A DNA stretch of 64,000 bases from Buxus sempervirens (GCA_947561395.2 OX387182.1:40665949-40729948); one strand, 5' to 3'; shown: positions 13,149 through 24,620, counted from the stretch's first letter. The notes: generated by a model from the letters alone, not told the origin. Program-made: numbers and translations.

Positions 13149-13317
13149 TTTTTTTTTTAATAAAAACCCACTAAGGCAGGAATAACCTTAGTGGCACTCC
13201 AACGGTGGGAGGAGGGCTGAGGCAGACCCTGACCTGTAGATTAATTCCAAAGAAAGTGTTACACAATCACGGGGGGGACTTAAAGCCTTACCCCTGGAAA
13301 ACAATAAGATAAATAAA

Positions 13318-16170
13318 TTATTTCCTAAATGCATACAATCCGGATCGATCAAGAAACAAGCAACCTTTAACTTTAGAAGAAAGGGTTCCTTGTGACTCAA
13401 AAATGTGTTTGGAAATATTTTCACAGCCTTCATTTGCAAGCGCATCCGCAACAGTGTTAGCTTCTCTATAAATGTGATGCACTATCCGATTTTGGATACT
13501 AAGTCTTCCTTTAATTTCTTGCCACCAGATCATAAACTTTCATGGGATTGAAGCCTTACCGTTAACAATGTCAACAAGAATTTTTGAATCTGTCTCAATA
13601 ACCAGCTCTTGTAAACCAAAACTATTAGCCAAGCGGAGACCATCCCTTAAAGCAAGTAACTCAGCCATGAGATTAGATTGAAACCCATAATTAGCAAAAA
13701 AAGCTACAAGAAATAAACCTGAATTGTTTTGAATTACTCCTCCACCACCAGAAGTTCCTGGGTTCCCCTTAGATGCCCCGTCCACATTTAAGATAAGCGC
13801 TGAAGTCCTTTGCCTTGACCAACGAACAATTTGAAATCTTCTGGCTCTGATGTATGGAGAATACAACAGCAGTTACTCAAGGACTAAGACTCCTTGGGGC
13901 TTGCAATTCCAAATAGGTTTTGTAAGATAAGCAATCTCTTGAAGCCAATGATAAACCTTGCTTGTTATTTGCTCTTTTAACATTGGCGCATCTTCAAATC
14001 TGCTATTGCATCTGGATAGCCAAATCTCCCAACAGATTAAAAGAGGAGTTGCTTTTAAAAGAAGACCATATTGATCATCGAGATGCCCACTAAACCAGAA
14101 AGAAATTTTAGTGGCAAGATCATGCAAAGGATGAAATTGGAACTTGAAACAATTAGCAAAGTATTCCCAAACAAAACTTGCAATTTCCCCAGAGGAAAAT
14201 AGATGATTCAAAGTCTCCAAATTTTTGGATGTGCAACAATTGCATTGAGAACAAAGTTGAATACCGCTTGCTGTAATTCTGTCATCTGTAGGCAGCGCCC
14301 CATTCAAAAGCTTCCAAAAAAATACTGAGATCTTTTTTGGAATGTGGTTAACCCAAATGCTTTTGCTCCAAACACAATTATTACCAAATTTTCCGATGAG
14401 GTTCCAAGCTAATGAAGTGGAAAAAATACTTGATGACGATGGCTTCCAAAGAGGCTTATCCTTGAGATTGGATAGCTGAAATTGAATATCCAAGAGCTTA
14501 GAGTTGATATTAGGAGGGAGGACGCCATTTAGAATACCCACATTCAAAGAACCGGTCGGGCTGAGCATATCTGAAACCCTTGCCTCAGCAAGAGGAATTT
14601 CTTCATCTTGGACAAACTCAGATAGTTTTCCTAGATGGGACCAATGATCAAACCAAAAGCTTATTTTACCTTCTTCTATAGACCAGGCTGTGTTTTCAAG
14701 AATGACCTCTTTCACCTTTAGGATTGATTTCCATATTTTAGAACTGCCACTTCTATCTTGAAGATTCCCCGAAGCACAATACTTTGCCCTCATAAATTCA
14801 GACCATAAACTATCTCCATGCAAGGCCTTCCAACCCATTTTTATTTGCAGGCTTTTCATAACATCTTAAACCGATTTTATGTCCAGACCACCTTGTGATT
14901 TAGGAAGACAAATCTTCTCCCATCTTAACCAATGCTTCTTAGGACCATGATCTATACTCTCCCCCCAGAAAAAATTAGCAAATAACCCTTAAATTCTTTT
15001 CAAGACAACTTTAGGGAAAGGAATAGCTGACAAAGTATGAATATGTATACTTGAGAGGACACTTTGAATAAGTGTCACTCTCCCACCATGGGAAAGAATT
15101 TTGGACTTCCAGCCACTAATCCGCTTTTGTATTTTTTCTAAGATTTCAAAAAACATAGGCATCGAAGAACGACCATGGAAAAGAGGAGCACCCAAATATT
15201 TGATAGGCAAACTTACTTTTCTGATTCCTGACATCGTTTGAAGCATGGCCAACCGAGAACTAGAAATTCTTGAAGAAGTAATCAAACAGCTTTTGGACTT
15301 GTTCACCAATTGTCCAGATGCATCCTCATAAGTCTTAATGAAATTCAATAGATTATCTAAAGAAGATTTCTTACCATTTGTAAAGACAAGGATATCATCA
15401 GCAAAGAGGATATGAGTCACTTTAAGAGCTATTCTGCCAAAGTGATAGAAACCAATAGAACCTTCCTGGACCATAGAGAACAAACCTCTGCTAAAAACTT
15501 CTTCAGCAATGATGAATAACAAAGGAGAAAGAGGGTCTCCTTGCCTAAGACCTCTAGAGGATTTAAAGAAACCACACGCCGTGCTTTTAAGAAGAACACT
15601 AAACCAGCAGTTGTTTAAGCACCGAGAAATAAGATTACACCATGATTTAGAGAAACCAAACCTTCTGCAAACCTCAATAAGGAAATCCCACTCCATTCTG
15701 TCAAATGCCTTTGCCATATTGAGCTTAATAATAATGTTACTCCCCAGACATTTTCTGTTGATATCTTGGCATAATTCATGAGCAAGAGATATACTATCCG
15801 AGATGCTTCTCCCTTTGACAAAAGCACTTTGTTCTCTACTAATAATGTTAGGAAGAATAACAGAAAGCCTTGTTGCCAGAATTTTTGAGATTACCTTGTA
15901 AGAATAGTTGCATAAACTGATTGGACGAAAATCTGAAAAAGATTCAGGGTGATCCACCTTGGGAATGAGAGCTATATGAGAAGCTATAAAAGAGGTAGGA
16001 AGCATTCTATCGTGGAAGAACTCAGAAACCGCCGCTTCTAGATCATCCGCAATGATTTCCCAACAACTCTGATAAAACCATCCTGTAAAACCGTCAGGGC
16101 CTGGAGCACTATCAGGATCAAGCTCAAAGACTGCTTTTTTAATTTCCTCCCTGGAAGGATTGGCAGTAAG
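13318..16170 (-). pseudogene. LINE ORF2, C-terminal half: reverse transcriptase and RNase H
   Basis: The reverse transcriptase copies LINE RNA into DNA at the nicked target. Visible blocks in order are APGPDGF, a KILATRLS block, QSAFVKGR, motif A as KLNMAKAFDR, RGLRQGDPLSP, and motif C as FADD. Motif A has Asn where the family has the first, metal-binding Asp (normally KLDMAKA), a likely GAT to AAT change at about 15,713-15,733 that would abolish polymerisation. The frame continues past stops at 14,989-14,991 and 14,866-14,868 into a zinc-binding-type linker. After a stop at 13,873-13,875 comes RNase H (DGASKGNPG, the AELLALRDGL helix, ETDS), and after a stop at 13,540-13,542 the last block HHIYREANTVADALA. 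All pieces are in one frame, so decay is mostly by point mutation. The frame joins 19,306 once the LTR and one GTAAG copy are removed. Confidence 0.93.
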
Positions 16171-17241
16171 TGTGCGCACCCGATTTCGGTCGCACGACGA
16201 GGCGCACGCAAAACGATGCGTGCCTCGGGATTATTTAGAGTCGCCATTGCCTGATGGGGTGCAGGCAGACACTTGGGTGCCTAAGTTCTTCTACTAAGGC
16301 TTGGTCTGCGGCTTGAGATTCTAAGTAGGTTCTCGGTTGCGGTCTGGGGAAGTCCGTAAACACCCCAGTACACCCCGTCAAGTGACGAGTCCCATAAGTT
16401 TCCCTGGTTTGAGTCAACTCAGTTGGTCTCTCACTCACCCGATTCCTAATCCAGCATTCAATTTTGGTTTAAGTCTGGCGGGACCGCCAAAGTGGTGTGG
16501 GTCCCTTTACTTGATTTTATCTTTTTAATTAAAGTGATGTGAGTCTGATTGGGCGGGCCCCGTTGGAAGGCCTACGGATTCCTTGGTGGGCCAAGTGTGG
16601 CCCATATGTCCCCTTGGTGGGCCTCAATCTAAACCTGAGAGGCCCTTTGGGCTTTGGTTCAAATGAACTGATTTTTTATTTGAAGTTTAAGTTCGATTAT
16701 TTAAGTGGATTTCCATGCCAAAAGTGAGCCGGGATTGCTTTGTGGGCCCTTGAGTGCGCCCCACTACTGGTTGCCAAATGATTTAGTTTATCTTTGTTAA
16801 CTGTGCCAAAATGGGCCAAGCATTGGGCTTGGGGCCCTTTACCTGGGCTTGGGCTTGAAAGCCCAAGACTTCCTGAGTTAGGGTTTTGACACCCTAACCT
16901 TGGTTGGTTAATGGGCTTGGTGGGCCCGATAGGCCCTGCCCTTGGTCTCGGCCAAACCAAGCCTAAATCTAAGCATGCATGTTGCCCCAGTTGGGCTTTG
17001 ATGGGCCTCACAAGGTCTGGCCCACTCTATTCTTTTAATTGTCTTACTTAAGTACAAATAAGTTGGTCGGGCTTGGTGGGCCCCGTTGGAAGGCCTACCG
17101 GAAATCGATTTGGACCGGGTCGGACCATGGCCCATCTTGGGTTTCCGGGTGGCCCGGAAACCCTTCTGGTTCATTTGGTTCGGTCAAACCAAGCACAAAA
17201 ATAGCAAAGATCATCAAAAATAGCAAAAATGCAATCTGGCA

Positions 17242-17348
17242 GTGTAGCCGGCCTGAGATGCCGGTTACACACAGGGCTCTGTGTATCCGGCATCTTTAGC
17301 CGGCTACACATGGGTTTCAGTTGATCCGGCCTGAGTTGCCGGATCAAC
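17242..17348. repeat. Three phased hairpins, 11-bp stems, 7-nt loops, 39-bp period
   Basis: Three inverted repeats sit at 17,242-17,270, 17,281-17,309 and 17,320-17,348. Each is 29 nt with an 11-bp stem and a 7-nt loop, separated by exactly 10 nt. The third is perfect (GTTGATCCGGC and GCCGGATCAAC); the first has one G-T pair and the second one mismatch. All share a CCGGC core at the loop-proximal end of the stem. They lie inside solo LTR A. Confidence 0.9.
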
Positions 17349-18599
17349 CTACAGGAGCTATTTTTTCGGATTTTTGCTATGGGCTTAGATTCTTAGGCCT
17401 CTTGGGGTGTTCCGGCACTGTGATAGGGACCTAAGTGTCCCTGTCTTGGTTCCTCATACTCCACTTGTCAATAATCAAACAAGGACAACACAAATCCATC
17501 AACAAAGCCTAGCATGCATGCTCTTAAACCATGAAAACTACATGCATTTTGACAGATTTTTATACATGGGACAAAAGTGTGTGTGTGAGTGAGCATGCTT
17601 CATGTGGGAGCATGTGTTGAAAGGTAAGCATATTACTTACAAGTAGCTTAAAGGGATTAATATGAAAGCATCAAAGAGTATGAACCTAAAAAAAACATGT
17701 AACCTACCCTAAACATGCCAACAAGCCCTATCATTAATCTCATGCTAAAAACAAACACCAAGCCATCCAACCAAACCTACTTAAAGAAGGGAAAGAGGGG
17801 GGTTAACATGGGGGTACATGAGACTCACACAAGAAAGGGAACATGCACCCTTGGAATAATGGTGAGACAATACAAAAGAAGCATGACAAGTGCTTCCCAA
17901 TGGGATCCTTCCTCTTACCATGGGAGGCCATTTTTATGAAGAAAATAAAGAAAAGATGGGGGAACAACATGCTAGAGAACTCCTCATGGCAAGACAAAAT
18001 AAAACTTTCCAATATGCTCAAAATCATTTCATTTTTACATATGTGGAGTAAATGGTGGTGAGGACCAATACCTTGGGGTTTTAACACCCTTTTGAGGTGT
18101 GGTGTACAACCTTCTTCGAAGCAACAATGGCTGCTGGAGCAGCTCCCTCCTTCCACCAACAGCAAGCTTCTCTCTTCTTGCTTGGATGAAGAAAAATGGA
18201 GAAGAAGAAGAGAAGAGGAAGTGGAAGAGCTCAAAGAGATGCTTCAAGGGTTTTGGGAGAGAGATGGGAGCTTTGGAGAAGAAGAATGGTGGGAGCAAAA
18301 AAGTGTGCTCAAAGTGAGAGAGAGGAAGGGACGTATGGGTGCTTGGGGGGTTTTATTTATGTGGCAATGCTATGGGCATGCATGCATGGGGGCATAATCA
18401 TGGGAGAGAGAGAGAGAGAGTGAGTTATGGGGTGTGTGGCATGCATGTATGATGCACATGCATGCTCATCAACCATGAGAGAGAGGGGATGCATGTATGA
18501 ATGATGATGTATGATCATGGAGGGAGAGAGAGAGAGAGAGAGGGATGCATGCATGGATGATGCCCATGCATGCCCATAGGGGACATCAATCATGGGCAA

Positions 18600-18875
18600 A
18601 TCTTGGTATTTGTGGATTGGTCTCTGGAACTTTGGATTTTTACAGATTTAGTCCCTGATACCTTTGGATATTTACAGATTTAGTCCTTGATACTTTTCAT
18701 ATTTACATATTTAGTCCCTGATACTTTTGGATATTTACAGATTGGTCCGTGGGATATTTTCTCAAGTTTTGATGCTTATGGATCTAGTCCCTGATACCCT
18801 TGGATATCTGCAGCTTTACCATTGAGATATTTTTCACTGATTTGGGTAATTACAGATTTAATCCCTGAGACCTTT
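18600..18875 (+). repeat. Degenerate tandem repeat, unit about 32 bp
   Basis: Seven or eight imperfect copies of a 32-bp unit resembling GGATATTTACAGATTTAGTC followed by CCTGATACTTT. Copies diverge by substitutions and small indels. The array lies in the U3 part of solo LTR A (minus-strand sense), where such arrays often act as enhancers; that role is inference. Confidence 0.75.
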
Positions 18876-19305
18876 TTGCTCTGCTGCTTGCCACGTGTGC
18901 AGACTTTTGCCACGTGTGCAGTTTTCCAACACGCTGCCCTAGAACTTCAACTGCTTACATCTTCTTCATCCGGACTCCGATTTGGGCAAACTCAATTGCG
19001 TTAGAACCGTGTCGGAGTCCTCTATCCATTGGCATAGGGTTAAGCAGTTGACTCAAGGTTTAGCAGAAAGTCAACTTTCTGCTCCCCTTCAAGTTTGACC
19101 AGCTCGTAGATCCTTCATCCGGACTCCGATTCCAGCAAACTCAATTGCGTTGGAACTGTGTCGGGATTCTCTATCCACTGAGATAAATCAAGGTGGCCAA
19201 TTATCACTTGATCAAAAAGTTAACTTTTCACCCCTTAGGGTTTGACCTTCTGTCTAGGGTTTGCATTTCCAGCACTTCCAGGGGTGCAAAAATAAGGTGC
19301 TTACA

Positions 19306-20594
19306 GTAAGTTTCTCATTCATATCCTCATTAAGAATTTTGGGGATGAAACCCAAACTGTCATTTATGCAATGGGGAGGCGAGGTGAAACAGTTAGAGAA
19401 AAATGAAACCGCTTCATCTTTGATATTCGGGTTATCATTAAACCACTCACTACCTTGCATCCTTTGTTTATGCTTACGAATCTGAAGAGAGGCGTGGAAG
19501 AATTTTGAGTTCCTATCCCCGCCTTGCAACCATTTAACTCTGGATTGCTGTCTATAAAGGATCTCTTGTTGGGATATGCTTTTGATGAACTCTTTCTTAT
19601 TGAGTTGAACAGAGTCTGCACTTTGCTGATTCCATTGTATCTGTAAATTATTTTCAAACTCAAAAAATTTCAAAGAAAGATTCTTTATTCTTGTATGAAC
19701 ATCTCCAAATACTTCCCAATTCCATTTCCTAAGAGCTGCTCTCAATTGCTTCAACTTTCTTGAAAACACAAACATTGGAGAACCCATAATATTAACATGC
19801 CAATTGGACTTCACAAAATCTGAAAACTCATGGTGAGAAATCCACATCTTCTGGAATTTGAACATAGAATGTCCTTGATTCCCAAGTGCATGAGCTACAA
19901 TTAGAAGAATTGGGCTGTGATCTGAGCATACCCGAGGAAGATGCATTACCTTAAGAGAATCCAATAAATTAAGACCCTGATGATTAATCAAAAATCTGTC
20001 CAACCGAGCCCAAATTCTTCTTTGACCGGCCTGCTCATTACACCAAGTATATTTATCTCCATGGAATCCCATATCCTTTAATCCTACACATTGAATGAAG
20101 TCTTGAAACTCTTGCATCAATCTATTTTCTAGATTTCTCCCACCTTTTTTATCTTCCACAGATAGAATAGCATTGAAGTCTCCACCTAGAACCCAAGGAA
20201 GGCTAACAGTATTTGAGAAACTCAGCATCTCTTGCCAAAGTTGCCTTCTCTCCAGCACATCACATTTAGCATAGATGAAGGATATTAAATAAGGAGAAAA
20301 AGAAACATTATTTCCTGGACTTACAAGAGTAGTAATGTATTGTTCAAAAACAGTTATTAAATCCAAATTCAAAATATCAGACCAGAAAATCCAGATTTTG
20401 CTAATTCGATCTTGACTACAAAAATAGTTCTTCATTTTAATCTTCTTTGCTACCTTTTTGCACCTGTCAGTTGTACACATCGGCTCAAGAACTTCTAGAA
20501 GCTGAATTTTATTTGAGACTACATGAGACTTTAACATGTTTATAGAATCTGAGTTTGCCACCCCTCTTATATTCCATATCATTGTGTCAATCAT
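19306..20594 (-). pseudogene. LINE ORF2, N-terminal half: apurinic/apyrimidinic-type endonuclease
   Basis: Nicks genomic DNA to prime reverse transcription. From ATG at 20,592-20,594 the frame is open through the whole domain to the LTR insertion. Visible motifs are WNIRG near the start, an LLEVLEP block with the metal-binding Glu, PWVLGGDFNAIL, the WARLDRFLI block, and the terminal SDHSP. The fold is followed by a linker (WLQGGDRNSKFFH) leading to the reverse transcriptase half at 16,170. Past 19,306 the reading continues only into LTR sequence. This half shows no internal stop, unlike the C-terminal half. Confidence 0.93.
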
Positions 20595-22204
20595 TAAAAC
20601 GATTTGATAAATTTAGAAGAGGAGGTCTTTACCTTGGACCTTGTGGTAATGCCTGTTGCAGATTTAATATGCTTCTTCTTTGAAGTCTGAATTGGTGAGG
20701 CCAACTGATTGGTATCTCTCTGAGAAATTTCCAAATTACAATCCAAAGTATTAAAGGCAAGATCCACTCTTTTTGACAAAGCAACTTGGTCCCTTAATAA
20801 GGATATCTTTGCCTCATTCAAGGTTAGATGCCCCTTAACAGAATTTGCCTTAACCAAATCCAAAGTAAGAGCTTGGATTAAAGAATCTGAAGATATATAC
20901 TACGAGAGATCCACAATAAGGTTTGTTTCTAATATGTTTGAAGGCTGATCATTCATTTTAGAATTTCCTTTTTGTTTCCTGCTACTTGTGTATTCCTCCT
21001 TCCCTTCTTCAACAAACTTTCCTTTCTGCTTTGAACAACTTCCTTCTTCAACAGTTGTCAGTGTTTCTATAACCTTTTCTACTTCCTTGTGAGATTGCTC
21101 CAATATACCATTATCGAGATTTCTATTCTGCTCCTCTTGGATTCCTTCTGAAACCTGTTCTGTACCACTTGACAAATAAAATAATGAATTTTGCTGTTGC
21201 GTATTCTTCTCCATAGAATCAGATGGTGGACTTTCTTGCTGGATCTCCACATCTTCTTTCCCAGATGTAATAATATCACGAGAATCCTCTAATGAAGGCC
21301 ATTTATCAAAAACCCCAATACGCCTATACTGCTGCTGAGGAACTTCAAGAGCATCTTCTAATGAAGGACATATTTCAAAAACCCCAATACGCCTATACTG
21401 CTGCTGTGGAATTTATGTTGATTTTTTCTTCAATGCAATTCGACAACTTGAAACATCATGCCCACGATGAGAACAACCTGTGCAATAAGGAGGAACCTTC
21501 TCGTAGAATATATGTTGCCATCGACCATACTCAGATCCCATCCGTATCCAGATTTTTGCTGGGTGCTCCTTTAACAGATCCAATAAAACACATACTCTTG
21601 CTAAGCTTGGTCTAGTTAAGTTTCTTGTTGGGCCATCAACTGCAAGAGTTTTACCAACAGCTCCTACAATGGAGAAGATAAAGGATTCTGAGAATAAATT
21701 TATAGGAAGGTTAGGCAATGATATCCATACCGGCACTAATGAAGACTCTTTAGAAGGATCAAATCTCATGTTCCATTGAAATAACCGAAACTGAATCCCC
21801 TTGATAGATAGATTCTCTCTCGTCCATGTTCTTATGAAATCTTTCTCCTCTTTGAAACGAAATAACAAGTGCCGGTTATCCAGCACTCCAACATGAAACC
21901 TATCTTGTAAGCCCCAAGTTTTTTGAATGGTGTCTCGAACCACATCCACCGAAGGTCTGCCATTGATAAACTTTGCTACCAGAGAGTGAACAAAAGGATT
22001 AATGGACTTCTTAATCTCAACGTCTGAAAACTCCACTGCAGGGAATCCATGGAAACTTGTCACTGCTTTTCTTGGAATAGATATTTCTTCAACTGCAAGC
22101 GGAGAACCGGCTACTACAGAAGCAAAAGATCTCTTATCAGGAGGAACCAAGGAAGATCCACCTTGAAGGTTGACTGCCATTGGAGAGAAAATCGCCCCTC
22201 TCAA
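20594..22204 (-). pseudogene. LINE ORF1: DUF4283-type gag-like RNA-binding protein
   Basis: ORF1 proteins of plant L1 elements bind LINE RNA. The frame starts at 22,204. Residues about 60-200 form a DUF4283-like domain (FSDVEI, VHSLVAKFINGRPS, the LLFRFKEEKDF block, PVWISLPNLP). A CCHC zinc knuckle follows near residue 245 (CTGCSHRGHDVSSC). A TAA at 21,413-21,415 interrupts it, but the same frame is open through a charged tail to a second stop at 20,900-20,902 and on to TAA at 20,594-20,596. The tail has a 69-bp tandem duplication (about 21,291-21,428) that keeps frame (23 codons, with QQQYRRIGVF repeated). The final stop overlaps the start of ORF2. Confidence 0.88.
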
Positions 22205-22245
22205 ACCCTACACTTGTCTATTGGATAGATTCATAAGAATACTAA

Positions 22246-22258
22246 TGCTCCCCACGCC
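22246..22258 (+). repeat. LINE target-site duplication, right copy
   Basis: TGCTCCCCACGCC matches the copy at 13,136-13,148 in 12 of 13 positions and marks the 5' end of the LINE. Confidence 0.8.
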
Positions 22259-22408
22259 TCCTCCTGTTGTTCATTATCGAAATGACCTTCTATTAGTAAG
22301 TGATTGCATAGTTTTATTTATTTTTAATAAGTTACTTTAACGTGTATACCATGGATATATGATATAATGGGCGTGCATTTTTTGACTCCTCCTTCACCTA
22401 GCCTATTG

Positions 22409-23401
22409 CTCATGATGACTCAACCCGCCTTGGTGTTGGGATTGACTCCCTACCAATAGATTTGGTGATGGTTGAAATTGTGTCACGTGTCGTTCAGTCG
22501 GATACGGGTTTACAAGACTGGGTTTCCTTGAGCATTATGTTAGTATCTCTATCTTGAACTATGTTTCATTTGTTATGCTATATTATTGTTCTCACGAAAA
22601 GCCTTTGCCATCATGTGTCGAGGACTTTATGCGGCTACGCATGCTACGTATGTTTTGGAACGAGCTCACATTGACCATGCACAATTAATGACTCCATTTT
22701 GTAATCGATCATATGGGGAGCTGTTGGAGCGATGTGTTGTGGCAAGAAATGTTGATGCATCTTTGGTTCTTGGCCTGATACTGGGTTTCGTCTCTGAATT
22801 CCAATCTCAATTGTTAAGTACTTTTAGATTTCAACTGCGATTTATCTTATGCACGCTAACTTCGCTTTTGTAGAGCTACTGTTTCTGTCTTGGAGATGTC
22901 AGTACTGGATTCCCTTATCTTGTTATTGCATCTTTGAGGTATGAATATGCTTTGTATGCATTATCGATGGTGCTTTTTTATCAAGAGGGGCAGCGTCATA
23001 TGGCAGTGGAGGTACTAAGAGGTGTCGTGGCTAGGAATGGTGGTAATAGTCTCCATCGTTTCCGTGAACGTCTGGTTGGTTTTTTGGCACCCAACATATA
23101 TGACCCAACGGTCGTGCCTCTTGTTCGATGGCGTTATCGTCGCCCTAGCTGCGGTAATTTCTACCCAATTCAGCTTGCTGGCCCATCGGTAGGCTTGGCG
23201 ATGCGGTGTTGTTCTAATATATGTTTGGCTGCATACGAGCAACGAGAATTTGTCGACGTCTTCAAGAGTTGTTTTGACCGGTGTCATACGTGTTTTTTTG
23301 GATTATATTGTTTTTATTCGCACGTTCGTTGTAGGCAAGTGTTTTCATTTCGGCCTTCTCTTAACGCTTGTTATTTGTTTATCGGCTTTTTCTTACTTTG
23401 A
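22409..23401 (+). pseudogene. F-box-like gene or fragment (At1g67623/At2g35280 type)
   Basis: F-box proteins of this plant group pair an F-box, which docks on SKP1 of an SCF ubiquitin ligase, with Sel1/TPR-like repeats. A first block at about 22,420-22,543 reads SLPIDLVMVEIVSRVV, an F-box start, and ends at GTTAGT. A second at 22,586-22,810 has CNRSYGELLERCVVARNVDA. A third from about 22,880 to TGA at 23,399-23,401 has YEYALYALSMVLFYQEG and a Cys-rich end (CFDRCHTC). The junctions between blocks do not show clean acceptors in the needed phase, so I treat it as degraded or partial. The exon-like piece at 13,101 and 22,259 may be part of the same locus. The family call rests on the F-box, the RC-x2-A-x-N-x-D-A repeat and overall order. 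Confidence 0.55.
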
Positions 23402-23664
23402 TTTACACATGATGCCCTTGCTTCTTCTTGTTGCTCACTACTTTGATATACATCTAAAGGACCCCATCGATGGTAATATAGTATACTAGTATGCTTAATT
23501 CTTCACTAACGCACAACTGCTCCTAATGAGAGGAGCGGTTTGTTGTATCAGAGTAGAATAGCTTTCTACTTTGATGTAATGGTGATATTATATGAGTTGT
23601 TGGTTTTAAACTTTTGATGCACTATGAAGAGCGTAATTGATTACCATTTTTGGCTTCCTTAAAG

Positions 23665-24343
23665 CTTATGTTTCGCATCTACTATTCACCTATGATGTAC
23701 TATGAGAAGTATGGAAGATTGCTCCAGGCAGAAGGTTATCTCAATGAGAGCCAGAGACATGGTAAGGCTGGTTACAGTTTAACAAAGCTTCTTGCTCGAC
23801 TGAAGAATAGTATTCGTCCTATTGACAGGTGCAATCATTAACTTTTATGCATATTCTTACTGGATTGCTTTTTCATCTATAAAAATAACAGTTTGATTTT
23901 GTTGACTGGGTTACAAACCTCACAGGCAGCACTGCGTGGTTTTGGCAGAGGATGCTCCAAAATATATGGATTACAGGAGTGATCCTGGTGGAATAGTTGC
24001 AAGATCCCGTCAGATATACTTGACATTTCCAGCTGAGAGCACTTTTACTAAGGAAGATGTCTCAAACTACTTTAAGTAATGACGTTCGAAAAGGTGTTGC
24101 AGTATTCTTCAAATTTAGGTTTTTTGTTTATAAGTGTTCTTTTGGTATAATTTTGAATTTTAGGAGCTTTGGACCTGTTCAAGATGTGAGGATTCCCTGT
24201 CAACAGAAAAGAATGTTTGGGTTTGTAACATTTTTTTATCTAGAGACTGTCAAGTTAATCCTGCCAAAGAGGAATCCCCATTTTGTATGCGGGGCTTGTG
24301 TCCTGGTGAAACCATACAGAGAAAAATCAAAGCTTATTCATAG
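23665..24343 (+). pseudogene. Fragment of a CCCH zinc-finger/RRM protein gene (three internal exons)
   Basis: Three exons with proper GT-AG borders and matching phases: 23,665-23,828, 23,926-24,075 and 24,165-24,343. They encode GRLLQAEGYLNESQRHGK, then SLTKLLARLKNSIR, then [27 protein letters not shown], and an RRM with [14 protein letters not shown] and [19 protein letters not shown]. This is the order in the Arabidopsis C3H22/46/53/55 group, which binds RNA. The N-terminal part, the CCCH finger and the C-terminus are absent, and the next sequence is from an unrelated gene. The exons themselves have no stop. This is therefore a captured or duplicated gene piece. Confidence 0.82.
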
Positions 24344-24620
24344 GTAATATTTTTATGCTTAGACATGTGCTCTGTGTCAGAAATTAATACCTATGTGTTT
24401 TCTCTTTTTCATTTCTTCTTTATTTCTTTTTTTTCTTATTTTGAGATTGTTTGCTTGTAATTCTATGGTTTCGTGTACTTACGTCACGTTCCTATATAAC
24501 CTTGTCTTTGTAGTTGTTTTTTCTAGCTTCATCCACTCATGGAGCAGAAAATCTGATATGAATTGTTGTGAAAGTATCAAGTTTATCTGTATCTCATTTC
24601 TTCTTCTTTTTTTCTGACAG

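Larger units (their letters stand above)
16171..19305 (-). mobile_element. Solo LTR A (3135 bp) inserted in LINE ORF2, perfect 5-bp target duplication
   Basis: Plus-strand ends TGTGCGCACC and AGGTGCTTACA are flanked by GTAAG on both sides (16,166-16,170 and 19,306-19,310). In minus-strand sense it begins TGTAAGCACCTTATTTTTGC and ends GGGTGCGCACA, which matches the solo LTR at 36,337-38,761 in the same sense. Shared landmarks include CAGGCAATGGCGACTC near the end and a doubled motif (TCATCCGGACTCCGA and CAATTGCGTT) at 18,960-19,050 and 19,105-19,180. No primer-binding site or coding region is present, so it is a recombination relic. A TATA-like ATAAATAAAAC lies near 18,350 on the minus strand, beside GA repeats and CATGCATG palindromes (18,370-18,570). 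The parent family is probably Ty3/gypsy; this is inferred, since no coding part is in the window. Confidence 0.92.
13149..22245 (-). mobile_element. L1-type LINE, near full length, split by a solo LTR
   Basis: A plant L1-clade non-LTR retrotransposon on the minus strand. Order is ORF1 (22,204-20,594), then ORF2 with endonuclease, reverse transcriptase and RNase H (20,594-13,318), then a short 3' UTR and an A tail (T run at 13,149-13,158 on the plus strand). It is flanked by a 13-bp target duplication with one mismatch, TGCTCCCCACACC at 13,136-13,148 and TGCTCCCCACGCC at 22,246-22,258, so the copy is not strongly 5' truncated. ORF1's TAA overlaps ORF2's ATG as TAATG at 20,592-20,596, which suggests termination-reinitiation. 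A 3135-bp solo LTR interrupts ORF2. Six in-frame stops show it is dead: two in ORF1 and four in ORF2. Confidence 0.93.

Noticed and set aside
16908-17299. Open frames at 16.3-17.3 kb and 38.5-38.9 kb
   Set aside because: They occur in the GC-rich end of the solo LTR family and are not conserved as proteins between the two copies.
17803-18423. Overlapping open frames in several directions (Ser- or Lys/Glu-rich)
   Set aside because: They lie within solo LTR A and reflect GA/CT-rich and CATG-rich composition. No domain or splice logic supports them.
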